The notes: a model not told the origin generated them from the sequence alone. Positions 52,539-61,175 are shown, counted from the stretch's first letter. The stretch is DNA of 64,000 bases from Variovorax sp. dw_308 (GCF_019207085.1 NZ_JAATOM010000023.1:1-64000); one strand, 5' to 3'. Translations and numbers: made by a program.

Positions 52539-54395
52539 TCAGAGGAAGCCGATGGACAGCCACGGAAATGCGGCGACCACGACCACGCCGACGAGCAATG
52601 CGGCCAGATAGGGCCAGATGTAGCGCGCCGCCTCGTTCGGATCGATCTTGCCGATAGCGCAGGCGCCGAAGAAGCCGACGCCGAATGGCGGCGCGAACAG
52701 GCCCAGTCCCATCGCGAGGATGACCACCATCGCATAGTGAACGTCGTGGATGCCCAGTGCACGCGCGGCAGGAAACAGCAGAGGCCCGAACAGCACAATC
52801 GCCGGGATGCCCTCGAGCACCGAGCCCAGCACGATGAACACCAGGATGCTGATCGCCATGAAGCCTGCGGCGCCACCCGGCATGCTGGCCATGGCCGCCA
52901 CCAACTGGCGCGAAAAGCCGGACTGGCTCAACGCCCAGCCCATGGCTGTCGCCGTGCCCATGATGAGCAGGATCGCGCCCGACAGCGTGGCCGTCTCGAT
53001 GAGGATCGGATAGACACGCTTCGCATCGAACTGCCGATAGACGAACAGGCCGATCAGCACACCGTAGACGATGCCGACGGTGGCGACCTCGGTGGCCGTG
53101 GCGACGCCCTCCACGACAGCTACGCGAATCACGATCGGCAGGGACAACGCCGGAACCGCGACCAGGAACAGCTTCGCGATGACCTTCTTGCTCGCCTTCT
53201 GCGAGACGGCCGGCGCATTGCGGCGCGCCTTGAAGCCGACCACGATGGCCAGCACGATCGCCAGCACCAGCGCAGGCACCGCGCCGCCGGTGAACAGCGC
53301 GGAGATCGACACGCCCACCACAGAGCCGATCGTGATGAGGACCAGGCTCGGCGGAATCGTCTCCGACATTGCGGCGGAAGCGGTCAGCAACGCGCCCATC
53401 TCGCCGCTGTTGTAGCCGCGCTTCTGCATCTCGGGGAACAAGGCCGGGGCAATGGCCGCGATGTCGGCCGCCTTCGAGCCAGAGATGCCCGACACCACGT
53501 AGATGCCGGCCAGCAGCACGTACGACAGCCCGCCCTTCACGTGACCCAGGAGCGAGGCGAGGAACTCGATCATGGCCTTCGCGATGCCGGTGATCTGCAA
53601 CAGCAGCCCCAGCACCACGAAAAGGGGTACCGCCAGCAGGATGATGTGGGACATGCCCTCGTCCATGCGGCTGATCACGATCGTGAGCGGTGCGTCGTTC
53701 GCGAACACGAGATAGGCCACCGTGCAGATGCCGAATGCGAATGCGATCGGCGTCCCGGCCGCAATGCACAGGCCGACCAGCAGCACGAAGAAGATCACCA
53801 GGTTGTAGTTGCCCATGGCGCGCAGCGCCGGACCCGCGATCCACAAGGCAGTGCCCAGCACGATCACGACCGCTGCGGAAATGGCGAAGTCTCGCGTCGC
53901 GATGCGCGGAGCGAGGTCGAGCAGCGTGAGCAGCAGCATCAGCCCGAGGCCCACCAGCAGGGAAGAGACCCGCCAGGTGTTCTGGATGCCGAGCGCCGCT
54001 GTCGTGAGGATCGATTCGGATTCCACGTGCTCCCAGACAGGCTGCATCAGCACGATGAGGAAAACAGCCGTCAGCACGGTCGACAGCGTGCCCAGCAGGG
54101 GCGCCCAGCGCGGGAACCGCGAGGTGATTGCGGTCAGCCGCATGTGCGAGCCCTTGTGCAGGGCCAGCACCGCACCGAACATGGTGAGCCAGATGAACAG
54201 GATCGACGCGAGTTCGTCCGACCAGACCAACGGGTAGTGCAGCACGTAGCGGCAGATCACGCCTGCGAACAGCAGGCCGATCTCGACGAGCAGCAGTGCG
54301 GCGCAGATCGCCTCCACGCCCTTGACCAGCCAGGCGGTCAGATTGACGCCCACCCGGGACGCACTCGGGCGAGGCAAGGCTTGCTCCAGGTTCAT
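52539..54395 (-). CDS. TRAP transporter, fused small and large permease (DctQM), copy 2
   Basis: 618 aa with the same fused architecture as 38406-40283. DctQ part: RYVLHYPLVWSDELASILFI. DctM part: VSGISGSKAADIAAIAPALF, SAAMSETIPPSLVLITIGSV and LGLFAPPFGVGFFGACAIGK. Several blocks are identical to copy 1, so they arose by duplication. GGAGG before ATG 54395 is a strong ribosome-binding site, and the start overlaps the NTF2-like gene stop by ATGA. Confidence 0.93.
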   Translation of the reverse strand: MNLEQALPRPSASRVGVNLTAWLVKGVEAICAALLLVEIGLLFAGVICRYVLHYPLVWSDELASILFIWLTMFGAVLALHKGSHMRLTAITSRFPRWAPLLGTLSTVLTAVFLIVLMQPVWEHVESESILTTAALGIQNTWRVSSLLVGLGLMLLLTLLDLAPRIATRDFAISAAVVIVLGTALWIAGPALRAMGNYNLVIFFVLLVGLCIAAGTPIAFAFGICTVAYLVFANDAPLTIVISRMDEGMSHIILLAVPLFVVLGLLLQITGIAKAMIEFLASLLGHVKGGLSYVLLAGIYVVSGISGSKAADIAAIAPALFPEMQKRGYNSGEMGALLTASAAMSETIPPSLVLITIGSVVGVSISALFTGGAVPALVLAIVLAIVVGFKARRNAPAVSQKASKKVIAKLFLVAVPALSLPIVIRVAVVEGVATATEVATVGIVYGVLIGLFVYRQFDAKRVYPILIETATLSGAILLIMGTATAMGWALSQSGFSRQLVAAMASMPGGAAGFMAISILVFIVLGSVLEGIPAIVLFGPLLFPAARALGIHDVHYAMVVILAMGLGLFAPPFGVGFFGACAIGKIDPNEAARYIWPYLAALLVGVVVVAAFPWLSIGFL

Positions 54396-54802
54396 GTCGA
54401 GGCCTCCGCTTTCTCACGCGTCGAGGCCCAGGCCGCCATCCTCCACTTGCCCTCTTGCCTTACCCAGGTGCTTGTAAACAGCGCGCGGGTGCCATAGGGT
54501 TGGCCGTCGACCTCCGCCTCGACCCCCAGCCGCCCCTGCATCACGGCGCAAGTGCCCCAGGCATGGAAATGGTCCAACTCGCGCTTCAGGCCCAGGTACT
54601 TCACGCGGCCCGTGCGCAACGCATCGAGGTACTGCGCCTTGGATTCCGTCACGCCCGTCGAATGCGTGTAAGTGAGCGCATCGTCCAGCAGCGTTTCGAG
54701 CGCGGTGAAGTCGCGCTCGAGCATGGCTGCGCAGCGCGCATCGTTGTGCGACTGCACGATGACACGGATCAGCGACTCATTTGTGTCGGCTGCGGCTTGC
54801 AT
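54392..54802 (-). CDS. NTF2-like (SnoaL/DUF4440) protein, 136 aa
   Basis: MQAAADTNESLIRVIVQSHN, then CAAMLERDFTALETLLDDAL and YTHSTGVTESKAQYLDALRT give the alpha-helical start and first strands of the NTF2 cone. WVRQEGKWRMAAWASTRE is the typical last strand. Family members include small isomerases, dehydratases and hydrolases as well as non-catalytic binding proteins; this one has His in HSTG that could act in a pocket. It lies between PhyH 3 and the TRAP permease gene in the operon. Confidence 0.85.
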   Translation of the reverse strand: MQAAADTNESLIRVIVQSHNDARCAAMLERDFTALETLLDDALTYTHSTGVTESKAQYLDALRTGRVKYLGLKRELDHFHAWGTCAVMQGRLGVEAEVDGQPYGTRALFTSTWVRQEGKWRMAAWASTREKAEAST

Positions 54803-54819
54803 GGCGGCGCGGCAACGGC

Positions 54820-55617
54820 TCAGGCCGCGGCCGCCTCCTCGACGTAGGTGAGCAGCGCGTTGTCGGCCACGGCGCGCAGCGGCGTGAAGTCGGTGTGCGC
54901 CACGTACTCGGGTCGCGTCGGTCGCTTGATGTGGTTGTCGACGCGATTGCTCGTGAGGTAGATGGTGCTGCGCGACCATGGAGACTGGTTGGGCGAGGAC
55001 GCATGGGGCATGTACGGATGAAACAGCACGGCAGTACCTGCCTTGCCCTTGGGCGCCACCATGCCGTTGGCGCGCGCGATCCGCTCGAGTTCGCGGCCCT
55101 GGATGGTGTGGGCTCCGTCCTGGTCGATCCCCTCCATCGGCAGCACGTCGGCTCGGATCAATCCTTCCTTGTGCGCACCCGGGATGAAGATGACCGGTCC
55201 GTTGAACTCGTTGACCTCGTCGAGGAACACCGAAATGTTCAGCGCGCGCGGCTCGGGCATGCCGTCGAACTTGCTCCAGTTGGCAAAGTCCTGGTGCCAT
55301 GGAAAATCGAGCTTGCCGAAGGGTTGCTTGTTGATGAGCTTGTACTGGTGGCAATAGACGTCGCCACCAAGCAACTCGCGCGTGGGCTCAACCAGCCGGG
55401 GATGGCGCAGGAAAAGGTCGAACACCGGGTGATAGTGCTGTACACCGAATGCCAGGCGGAACTCTCCGTCCTTGCCGCGCCAGACTTCAGGACGGTCCAT
55501 GGCATAGATGTCGGAGGCGGCGCGGCGCACCACGGCGATCTCGGCGGGGGTGAACAACTCGGGCAGCAGCAGGTATCCGTCGCGTTCGTAGCTTGCGATC
55601 TGTTCGGGGGTAAGCAT
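54820..55617 (-). CDS. Phytanoyl-CoA dioxygenase (PhyH) family protein 3
   Basis: 265 aa. MLTPEQIASYERDGYLLLPE, then FPWHQDFANWSKFDGMPEPR (HxD), NISVFLDEVNEFNGPVIFIP and VLFHPYMPHASSPNQSPWSR (distal His). It closely matches PhyH 4 (shared WHQDF..W..DGMPEP and FLDEV or YLDEV blocks). AAGGAG precedes ATG 55617. It follows DctP 3 by 34 bp. Confidence 0.92.
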   Translation of the reverse strand: MLTPEQIASYERDGYLLLPELFTPAEIAVVRRAASDIYAMDRPEVWRGKDGEFRLAFGVQHYHPVFDLFLRHPRLVEPTRELLGGDVYCHQYKLINKQPFGKLDFPWHQDFANWSKFDGMPEPRALNISVFLDEVNEFNGPVIFIPGAHKEGLIRADVLPMEGIDQDGAHTIQGRELERIARANGMVAPKGKAGTAVLFHPYMPHASSPNQSPWSRSTIYLTSNRVDNHIKRPTRPEYVAHTDFTPLRAVADNALLTYVEEAAAA

Positions 55618-55651
55618 GGGTAGGTCTCCTTGGATTCAATGATTCGTGCGA

Positions 55652-56677
55652 TCAGGCCAGTGCGCCGGTGTACTTCTCGAGGATGTTCCAGACCTCGGGT
55701 CCGAACTTCTGCTGCCATTCCTTGTAGAAGCCGGCCTTGCTCAGCGCTTCGCGGAAGGGGGTCGGCTCCACGTTGTTGAACTTCATGCCCTTGGTCTGCA
55801 ATTGCGCCTGCAAGGTGCCCGACAGATCGGCCATGTCCCTGCGCTGGCGCAGCGTCGCCTCGCGGAAGCGCTGCTGCACGATGCCCTGCAGGTCGGCCGG
55901 AAGCCGCTTCCATGTCGCATCGTTGACCGACGTGACGTAGCCTTCCCAGATGTGGTTGGTGACAGACACGTACTGCTGCACCTCGTAGAAGCGGGCGCTG
56001 TCGATGAGGGCGAGCGAATTCTCCTGACCATCGACCACGCGCGTCTGCAGAGACGTGTACAGCTCGCTGAAATTGATTGCCGTGGGCGCCGCACCAAGCG
56101 CCTTGAAGAGCGACACGTACATCGGCACCAGCGCCACGCGGATCTTGAAGCCCTGCAGATCCTCTGGCGAAGTGATCGCCTTCGTGCGCGTCGTCATCTG
56201 GCGGAAGCCGTGGTCCCACATGCTGTCGAACACGTGGATTCCGAAGCGGCTGACGACGCGGCGCGAGTACGCGCCGAGTTCTCCGTCCATCGCGGCCCAC
56301 ACCGCGGCGTAGTCCTTGAAAGCGTAAGGAATGGACAGGTTCGCCTTGGGGTCGAAGGTGGTCAGGCTCGCGGTCGCGACGTTGAGCATCTGCAATGCCC
56401 CGGAACGTACCTGCGAGATCATGTCCGTGATGCTGCCCAGCGCACCGGCAGGGAACATCTCGATGTCGACGTGGCCGCCGGTGTCCTTCCTGACGGCATC
56501 GCAGGCCTCTTTCGCGCGGATGACTTGCGGATGGGTGACGGGCAGTTCGCTGCCGTACTTGTAGTTGAACTCCGCCGCGTGCGCGAAGCGCGGCAGGGTG
56601 ATCAGCGGCAGCGTGGCGGCGCCGGCGGCGCCCAGCACAAGGCGGCGGCGCCCGAGCCGCGATGCGGGATGAATCAT
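55652..56677 (-). CDS. TRAP transporter substrate-binding protein (DctP), copy 3
   Basis: 341 aa from ATG 56677, which has GAGGAG six bases upstream; the longer TTG 56683 start lacks proper spacing. The N-terminus SRLGRRRLVLGAAGAATLPL is a twin-arginine signal ending near AHAAEF. DctP signatures: DLQGFKIRVALVPMYVSLFK and YTSLQTRVVDGQENSLALID. It follows PhyH 4 by 16 bp. Confidence 0.93.
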   Translation of the reverse strand: MIHPASRLGRRRLVLGAAGAATLPLITLPRFAHAAEFNYKYGSELPVTHPQVIRAKEACDAVRKDTGGHVDIEMFPAGALGSITDMISQVRSGALQMLNVATASLTTFDPKANLSIPYAFKDYAAVWAAMDGELGAYSRRVVSRFGIHVFDSMWDHGFRQMTTRTKAITSPEDLQGFKIRVALVPMYVSLFKALGAAPTAINFSELYTSLQTRVVDGQENSLALIDSARFYEVQQYVSVTNHIWEGYVTSVNDATWKRLPADLQGIVQQRFREATLRQRRDMADLSGTLQAQLQTKGMKFNNVEPTPFREALSKAGFYKEWQQKFGPEVWNILEKYTGALA

Positions 56678-56693
56678 TTGCAACTCCTCGCGG

Positions 56694-57461
56694 TCAGGCC
56701 GCTACGGTCTCGGGCTCGAGCTGGGTGAAATCGCGGTGTGCCACGTAGTCGGGCCGCGTTGGCCGGCGCATGGCATTGGTCACCCGGTTCGCCGTGAAGT
56801 AGAGGATGTGCCGCGTCCACGGGCTGATGTTGGGCGTGGAAGCGTGCGCGGTGAGGCCGTGGAAGATCGCGACCGTCCCGCGCGGGCCCTTCGGCGCCAC
56901 GATCCCGTGTGCGTTGACCAGTTCCTCGATCACGCCGCGGTTCAGGCGCGCGAGCGTGGTCGTGTTCACGAGTCCGGCCGGTGTCTCGGCCAGCGAACGG
57001 ATGCGGCCGTGGTGGAGGGACCCCGGGATGAAAGCGACCGGTCCGTTGAACTCGGTCACCTCATCCAGGTAGATCGAGATGTTGAGAGCCTTCGGCTCAG
57101 GCATGCCATCGAGGTCCTGCCAGTTCCCGAAGTCCTGGTGCCAGGGAAAGTCCAGTGTGCCCATCGGTTCCTTGCAAACGATCTTGTACTGGTGACAGTA
57201 GATGTCGCCGCCCAACAATTGCTTCGCGGTCTCGATCAGCAGGGGGTGGTGCATGAAGCGGTCGAAGGCGTCGCTGTACCGGTGCAGCGCGAGCGCGGCG
57301 CAGGTTTCGCCGGCAGCGGACTTGGCAATCTCGGGGCGGTCCATCGCGACGATTCGAGGCACGTCCGCCATGAGCGCGCCAATTTCCTCGAGCGAGAAAA
57401 AGGATGGCAGCACGAGCAGCCCGTCGCGCTCGTATTGTTCGACCTGTTGCGGGGTCAGCAT
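56694..57461 (-). CDS. Phytanoyl-CoA dioxygenase (PhyH) family protein 4
   Basis: 255 aa, first gene of the 13-gene operon. MLTPQQVEQYERDGLLVLPS, then FPWHQDFGNWQDLDGMPEPK (HxD), NISIYLDEVTEFNGPVAFIP and VAIFHGLTAHASTPNISPWT (distal His). GGAG seven bases before ATG 57461. Being nearest the regulated promoter, it should be strongly induced. Substrate unknown. Confidence 0.92.
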   Translation of the reverse strand: MLTPQQVEQYERDGLLVLPSFFSLEEIGALMADVPRIVAMDRPEIAKSAAGETCAALALHRYSDAFDRFMHHPLLIETAKQLLGGDIYCHQYKIVCKEPMGTLDFPWHQDFGNWQDLDGMPEPKALNISIYLDEVTEFNGPVAFIPGSLHHGRIRSLAETPAGLVNTTTLARLNRGVIEELVNAHGIVAPKGPRGTVAIFHGLTAHASTPNISPWTRHILYFTANRVTNAMRRPTRPDYVAHRDFTQLEPETVAA

Positions 57462-57541
57462 GTCTTGTCTCCGACGTTATAGGTGTCAGGAGAGTGTCGT
57501 CAGCCTGCGCCTGCGGAGGAAGTTCAATTTTCGCGCCGCAC

Positions 57542-57560
57542 CTATCGAATAATTGGATAG
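57542..57560. promoter_or_regulatory. Probable LysR-binding site (T-N11-A) between PhyH 4 and LysR 2
   Basis: CTATCGAATAATTGGATAG is a 19-bp near-perfect inverted repeat containing T-N11-A. It lies 21 bp upstream of the LysR 2 start in the divergent promoter region, so it likely serves both autoregulation and operon activation. Confidence 0.72.
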
Positions 57561-57580
57561 CACTGGGCATACTCTCCACC

Positions 57581-58501
57581 ATGGACCTTCGCCAACTCGG
57601 CTACTTCGTCTCCATTGCAGAGCACGGCGGCTTTGCGGCGGCCGCACGAGCGCGGTACATCTCGCAGTCGGCACTGAGCCGGCAGGTGCAGTTGCTGGAG
57701 GAAGAGATCGGCACGCGACTGCTCGACCGCAGTTCGCGCGGCATCGTGCTCACGCCCGCAGGCCAGATCCTGCTCGAGCGCGCCGGACGCTTGTTCAAAG
57801 ACGTCACGCAACTCAAGGAAGACGTGCTGGGCGAGGCCGAGACGCCGTCGGGGCAAATCGTGCTTGGACTCACCCCGTCGATGCGCCAGCTCTTCGCCGG
57901 CAATCTCGTCGAAGGCTTCCTGCGGCGCTTTCCGGCGGTCCATTTGGGTGTCATCGAAGGGCTCTCGCACGCAATGGCCGAATCACTGGCACGCGGACTT
58001 TGCGACGTGGCAGTCTTCATCCGCGACGATGCCAAGGGACGAGCGCTGTCGACGCGCAAACTCATCGACGAACCGCTCGTGATTGCCGCGCAGTCACGCG
58101 CAGGACTTCGGATGGACACCCCGGTCGACGTGAACGAAGTCGCGAAGCATCCGCTGATCGTTTCGCGTTCCAACCGGGTGACCACGGGGCTCGAAAAGGA
58201 AGCACTGCGCCTGGGCTGCCCGCTCAACATCATCATCGACGTGCAGCCGCTGCACCTGAGCATCGACTTGGTCTGCCGCGGCGTGGCTTACATGGTGGTC
58301 CCGTTTTCGGCCGCGGTGACGGAGTACGAGGCCGGCTTTCTGTCGATGGCGCCGATCAAGGGCTTCGACACAGGCTGGGTGGTCGCCTGGCCCAGTGACC
58401 GCAAGGTATCGGCTGCAAGCCTGCGGCTGGTCGAAGCTGTGCAAATCGAGGTGGCTGCATTGCACCTTGACGAAAGCCTGCGTCGCGCCACTCATAGCTG
58501 A
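57581..58501 (+). CDS. LysR-family transcriptional regulator 2
   Basis: 306-aa LysR protein. MDLRQLGYFVSIAEHGGFAA, then RARYISQSALSRQVQLLEEE and IGTRLLDRSSRGIVLTPAGQ make the HTH domain; the effector domain follows. It is divergent from the 13-gene operon with 119 bp between starts and a T-N11-A palindrome inside. It is similar throughout to LysR 1, including the QALHLRLDLV/QPLHLSIDLV stretch, so the pair arose by duplication. Confidence 0.92.
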   Translation: MDLRQLGYFVSIAEHGGFAAAARARYISQSALSRQVQLLEEEIGTRLLDRSSRGIVLTPAGQILLERAGRLFKDVTQLKEDVLGEAETPSGQIVLGLTPSMRQLFAGNLVEGFLRRFPAVHLGVIEGLSHAMAESLARGLCDVAVFIRDDAKGRALSTRKLIDEPLVIAAQSRAGLRMDTPVDVNEVAKHPLIVSRSNRVTTGLEKEALRLGCPLNIIIDVQPLHLSIDLVCRGVAYMVVPFSAAVTEYEAGFLSMAPIKGFDTGWVVAWPSDRKVSAASLRLVEAVQIEVAALHLDESLRRATHS

Positions 58502-58887
58502 GAGGACAATTCGTTCGTTCGTTCGTTCGTTCGCTCGCACAAGCGGTGCTATGGCAATCGCTTTGAAGAATTGGTTGGTAGTTCGGGCGCTTTTCCAGCA
58601 ACTTAAATGGCGCCCAGGTGCTTGCAATGACGGCATAAGACTGGTTGGGGCCGGTCGCGTTTTGCGCTGGAATGACAGCAGCTACCGAAAGCTGTCCTGC
58701 GTCAACTCTGGGGACAAGCGTCAGCTCTAAGCCGGAACCCGACTTCGCTCATGGTTGGCGACGGGTTGCGATAGCCAACGACTGCGCTTGAATGGCGCGA
58801 ACTGGTGTTCTGGGCGGATCGGCAGCGGGGCCTCATCACCCGCGTACACCGAAAAAACGCCGAAGCGCGCGGTCTACCATCCTCGCC
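58502..58887. other. Intergenic region with a TTCG tetranucleotide repeat
   Basis: Six TTCG units at 58510-58533 follow the LysR 2 stop by eight bases. No gene is supported between there and the SRAP gene. No LexA-type site is evident. Confidence 0.6.
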
Positions 58888-59592
58888 ATGAGCTCCCAAT
58901 ACGAATGCCTGCGTCCCGACCACCTGTACCGGGATATTTTTGACGTCGACGCGCCCAGCGACACCGCGGTGGGTCGCCAGGTTTGGCCCTGCCGCCCAGG
59001 CGTTTTCATCCGCAACCAACCGGCACCGCCTTCAGTCGAAGGCGCCGAACACCCGTACCCGGGCGCGATCGAACGCGAGCTCGTCATGGGCCAGTTCGGC
59101 TTGGTCCCGCCCTGGGTGAAATCCGCTTCTGACGCAAAACTGCGTTCGACCAAGCTGGTCAACGCGCGCTCGGAGACCGCGACTACGTCCAACAACTTTC
59201 GCGGCGCCTGGCTGGGTGCGAAGCGTTGCATCGTGCCGATGATGGCGTTTCACGAAGACGACTTGCGCAGCGGCAAAGCGGTGTCCACGCGTGTTGCGCG
59301 GGTGGACGGCAAACCCATGGGCGTGGCCGGTCTGTGGGAGTCCTGGACCGGTGCGCAAGGCGGGGTGATCGTCAGTTTCTGCCTGCTCACAGTGAACGCC
59401 AACAGCCACGCGCTGATGCACCGTTACGGGCAACCGGGCAGCGAAAAGCGCATGGTGGCGATTTTGAACGAAGGTTCGTATGGCGCTTGGCTGAACGCGG
59501 CCCAGCCGGAGAAAGCGCGCGAATTCATGCGGGCGTATCCGGCCGAGGGGCTCACCGCCAACCCCATCGAAAAGAAGCGCTCGGCCGCTTGA
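58888..59592 (+). CDS. SRAP family protein (YedK/HMCES-like) with Cys2 replaced by Ser
   Basis: SRAP proteins protect abasic sites in single-stranded DNA through a thiazolidine link made by Cys2 after Met removal. This 234-aa protein starts MSSQYECLRPDHLYRDIFDV where close homologues begin MCSxYE. One base (TGC to AGC) would explain the change. The other active-site motifs persist: VNARSETATTSNNFRGAWLG (Asn), CIVPMMAFHEDDLR (Glu) and NANSHALMHRYGQP (His). ATG 58888 is the family start; the frame is open further upstream. Without Cys2 it should not form the usual crosslink, unless Cys7 or Ser2 substitutes. Confidence 0.88.
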   Translation: MSSQYECLRPDHLYRDIFDVDAPSDTAVGRQVWPCRPGVFIRNQPAPPSVEGAEHPYPGAIERELVMGQFGLVPPWVKSASDAKLRSTKLVNARSETATTSNNFRGAWLGAKRCIVPMMAFHEDDLRSGKAVSTRVARVDGKPMGVAGLWESWTGAQGGVIVSFCLLTVNANSHALMHRYGQPGSEKRMVAILNEGSYGAWLNAAQPEKAREFMRAYPAEGLTANPIEKKRSAA

Positions 59593-59740
59593 TCAGCACA
59601 GCGTGACCGGTGCCGTCTCGATGCCATGCCCGATGCTCTGCGGTGCACCTTTCCATGACGTGGCCAGCACGCGGCGCTCGGCTTCGTTGATGGCGAAGAG
59701 GCGTGTAGAGCGCTTCCCGTTACGTGGGTTCGCAACCACC
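59593..59740 (-). pseudogene. 3' remnant of a gene disrupted by IS630
   Basis: The minus-strand frame VVANPRNGKRSTRLFAINEA, ERRVLATSWKGAPQSIGHGI, ETAPVTLC ends at 59593 and is cut at the IS630 end. On the other side of the element (about 61235-61300) a frame reads SLRHGRELMLAQNRTYGLT. These may be two parts of one gene, but joining them over the single TA target gives a TAG stop, so the gene may have been damaged before or the parts may be unrelated. No family recognised. Confidence 0.45.
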
Positions 59741-59764
59741 TAGTACAACATCCCGTAAATAGCT

Positions 59765-60079
59765 TTACGTTTTAGGCTCGAAGTAGGGGCCGAGCAGAGA
59801 GACAACCAAGTCGGCAACCGTGGCGAGGTCCCCAATGGCGGGCAAGGGCTCCCAACGGCCGGTGTGGCTGCGGAATGCGGCGGAGTAGGAGTTGCGCGCG
59901 AGCTCGGTGAGGCGTGCGATGGTGTCAACGCGGTCGTCAGCGTCGTCACCGCCATTGCTGTGCATCTGGATCAGCAGATGCTTGCCGTAGGGCTTGACGC
60001 GCGCGCGCCGGTGTCCGGTGAGCGTGGCAAGTTGGCGCTCAAGCTCAGCGGCCTTTCTTTGTACTTCGAACGTTGGCAT
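59765..60079 (-). CDS. Passenger protein of IS630 element, 104 aa
   Basis: MPTFEVQRKAAELERQLATL, then RRARVKPYGKHLLIQMHSNG, DDRVDTIARLTELARNSYSA and VADLVVSLLGPYFEPKT. It overlaps the transposase end by 35 bp and ends 22 bp inside the left IR, so it travels with the element. I do not recognise a domain; a conserved-length protein in this place suggests a role in transposition or in the host, but this is inference. Confidence 0.72.
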   Translation of the reverse strand: MPTFEVQRKAAELERQLATLTGHRRARVKPYGKHLLIQMHSNGGDDADDRVDTIARLTELARNSYSAAFRSHTGRWEPLPAIGDLATVADLVVSLLGPYFEPKT

Positions 60080-61175
60080 GGTGTTTGAACCTCAGGGGTT
60101 CGCCGGTTTGTAGCTCAAAGCCGGCGAATGTCCATTTGAACGGTTGGGGCGCCTGGTTGCGTTGCGCCATGAAGGCTTCGGTGCGCTCGCGCAATTGCGC
60201 GATGGACGAATGACTGGCGTGGCGCAGGACACGGCGCGTATAGATGCCGAAGAGCAACTCGATCTGGTTGACCCAACTCGCGTGCAACGGCGTGAAGTGA
60301 AAGACAAACCGGTGATCGTGTCGGGCGTTGAAATCGTCCCACACCGCCTGGGCGCGATGGGTATTGAGGTTGTCCCACACGATATGAACGCGCCCCTTCG
60401 GGTGAGCAAGCGCGACCTGCTCCATGAAGGCCACGAGGTCGGCTTGGGTGCGCCGATCCGTACAACTGCCCATCACGCGTCCTGAATGGACGTCCAGGGC
60501 GGCGATGAGGGCCTGGGTGCCATGGCGGACGTACTCGAACTCGCGCCGTCGCGCACGGCCCGGCGCCGGTGCTCGGTCCGCGTACTTGCGCTCGATGGCC
60601 TGGATGCCCGTCTTCTCATCGACGGACAGCACGATCGATCCCTTGGGGGCCCGACGGTACAGCGCACAGATCGCGTTGACCTTCTGGCGGAAGTGCGGAT
60701 CCGGGCTGTGCAGCCACTGCCGCACACGGTGCGGTCGCAAGTCGCCCGCCTGGAGAATGCGTTGCAGGTGGCTGCGGCTGATCTGCGTGACCACGCCACG
60801 CTCGACAGCACGCTCAACCAGTTCGTCCAGCGTCGGCGTAGCGCGTCCCTGCATCTCAGCGGGCTCGCACGCCAGCGAGAGCAACTCCAGACGCTGCGAG
60901 GCGCCAATGCGCCGGGGTCGCCCGGGCCGCGCCACCTCGTCCAAGCCCTTGAGTCCATGCCGGGCCAATCGAGTGCGCCAATGAGAGACAGTCTGCACGG
61001 AAACGCCCACTGCCTCTGCGATCGCCGTCGTCGACGCTCCCGCGTGACACATCAACGCGATCTGCGCTCGAACCACTTGGCGATGCTCGGCGGTGCCTCG
61101 ACGGGTCAATAGTTCAAGGGACTTGCGATCTTCTCGCGATAGCTTGATCGCCTGCGCTTGTCGTCCTCGACTCAT
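60045..61175 (-). CDS. IS630-family transposase
   Basis: 376 aa. The N-terminal HTH domain includes TTAIAEAVGVSVQTVSHWRT and a second helix set. The DDE catalytic domain has IVLSVDEKTGIQAIERKYAD (first Asp), VHIVWDNLNTHRAQAVWDDF (second Asp) and HASWVNQIELLFGIYTRRVL (Glu), as in IS630. ATG 61175 is the start. No frameshift; likely active. Its stop lies within the start of the passenger gene. Confidence 0.94.
   Translation of the reverse strand: MSRGRQAQAIKLSREDRKSLELLTRRGTAEHRQVVRAQIALMCHAGASTTAIAEAVGVSVQTVSHWRTRLARHGLKGLDEVARPGRPRRIGASQRLELLSLACEPAEMQGRATPTLDELVERAVERGVVTQISRSHLQRILQAGDLRPHRVRQWLHSPDPHFRQKVNAICALYRRAPKGSIVLSVDEKTGIQAIERKYADRAPAPGRARRREFEYVRHGTQALIAALDVHSGRVMGSCTDRRTQADLVAFMEQVALAHPKGRVHIVWDNLNTHRAQAVWDDFNARHDHRFVFHFTPLHASWVNQIELLFGIYTRRVLRHASHSSIAQLRERTEAFMAQRNQAPQPFKWTFAGFELQTGEPLRFKHHANVRSTKKGR

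Noticed and set aside
51466..54417. A 983-codon open frame on the minus strand across the ligase and TRAP genes
   Set aside because: It is out of frame with both clearly recognised genes on the same strand, and its Arg/Ala/Gly-rich translation is typical of a GC-rich shadow frame.
52410..54497. A 695-codon plus-strand open frame
   Set aside because: Antisense shadow of the fused TRAP permease; His/Arg/Glu/Gln-rich with no domain.
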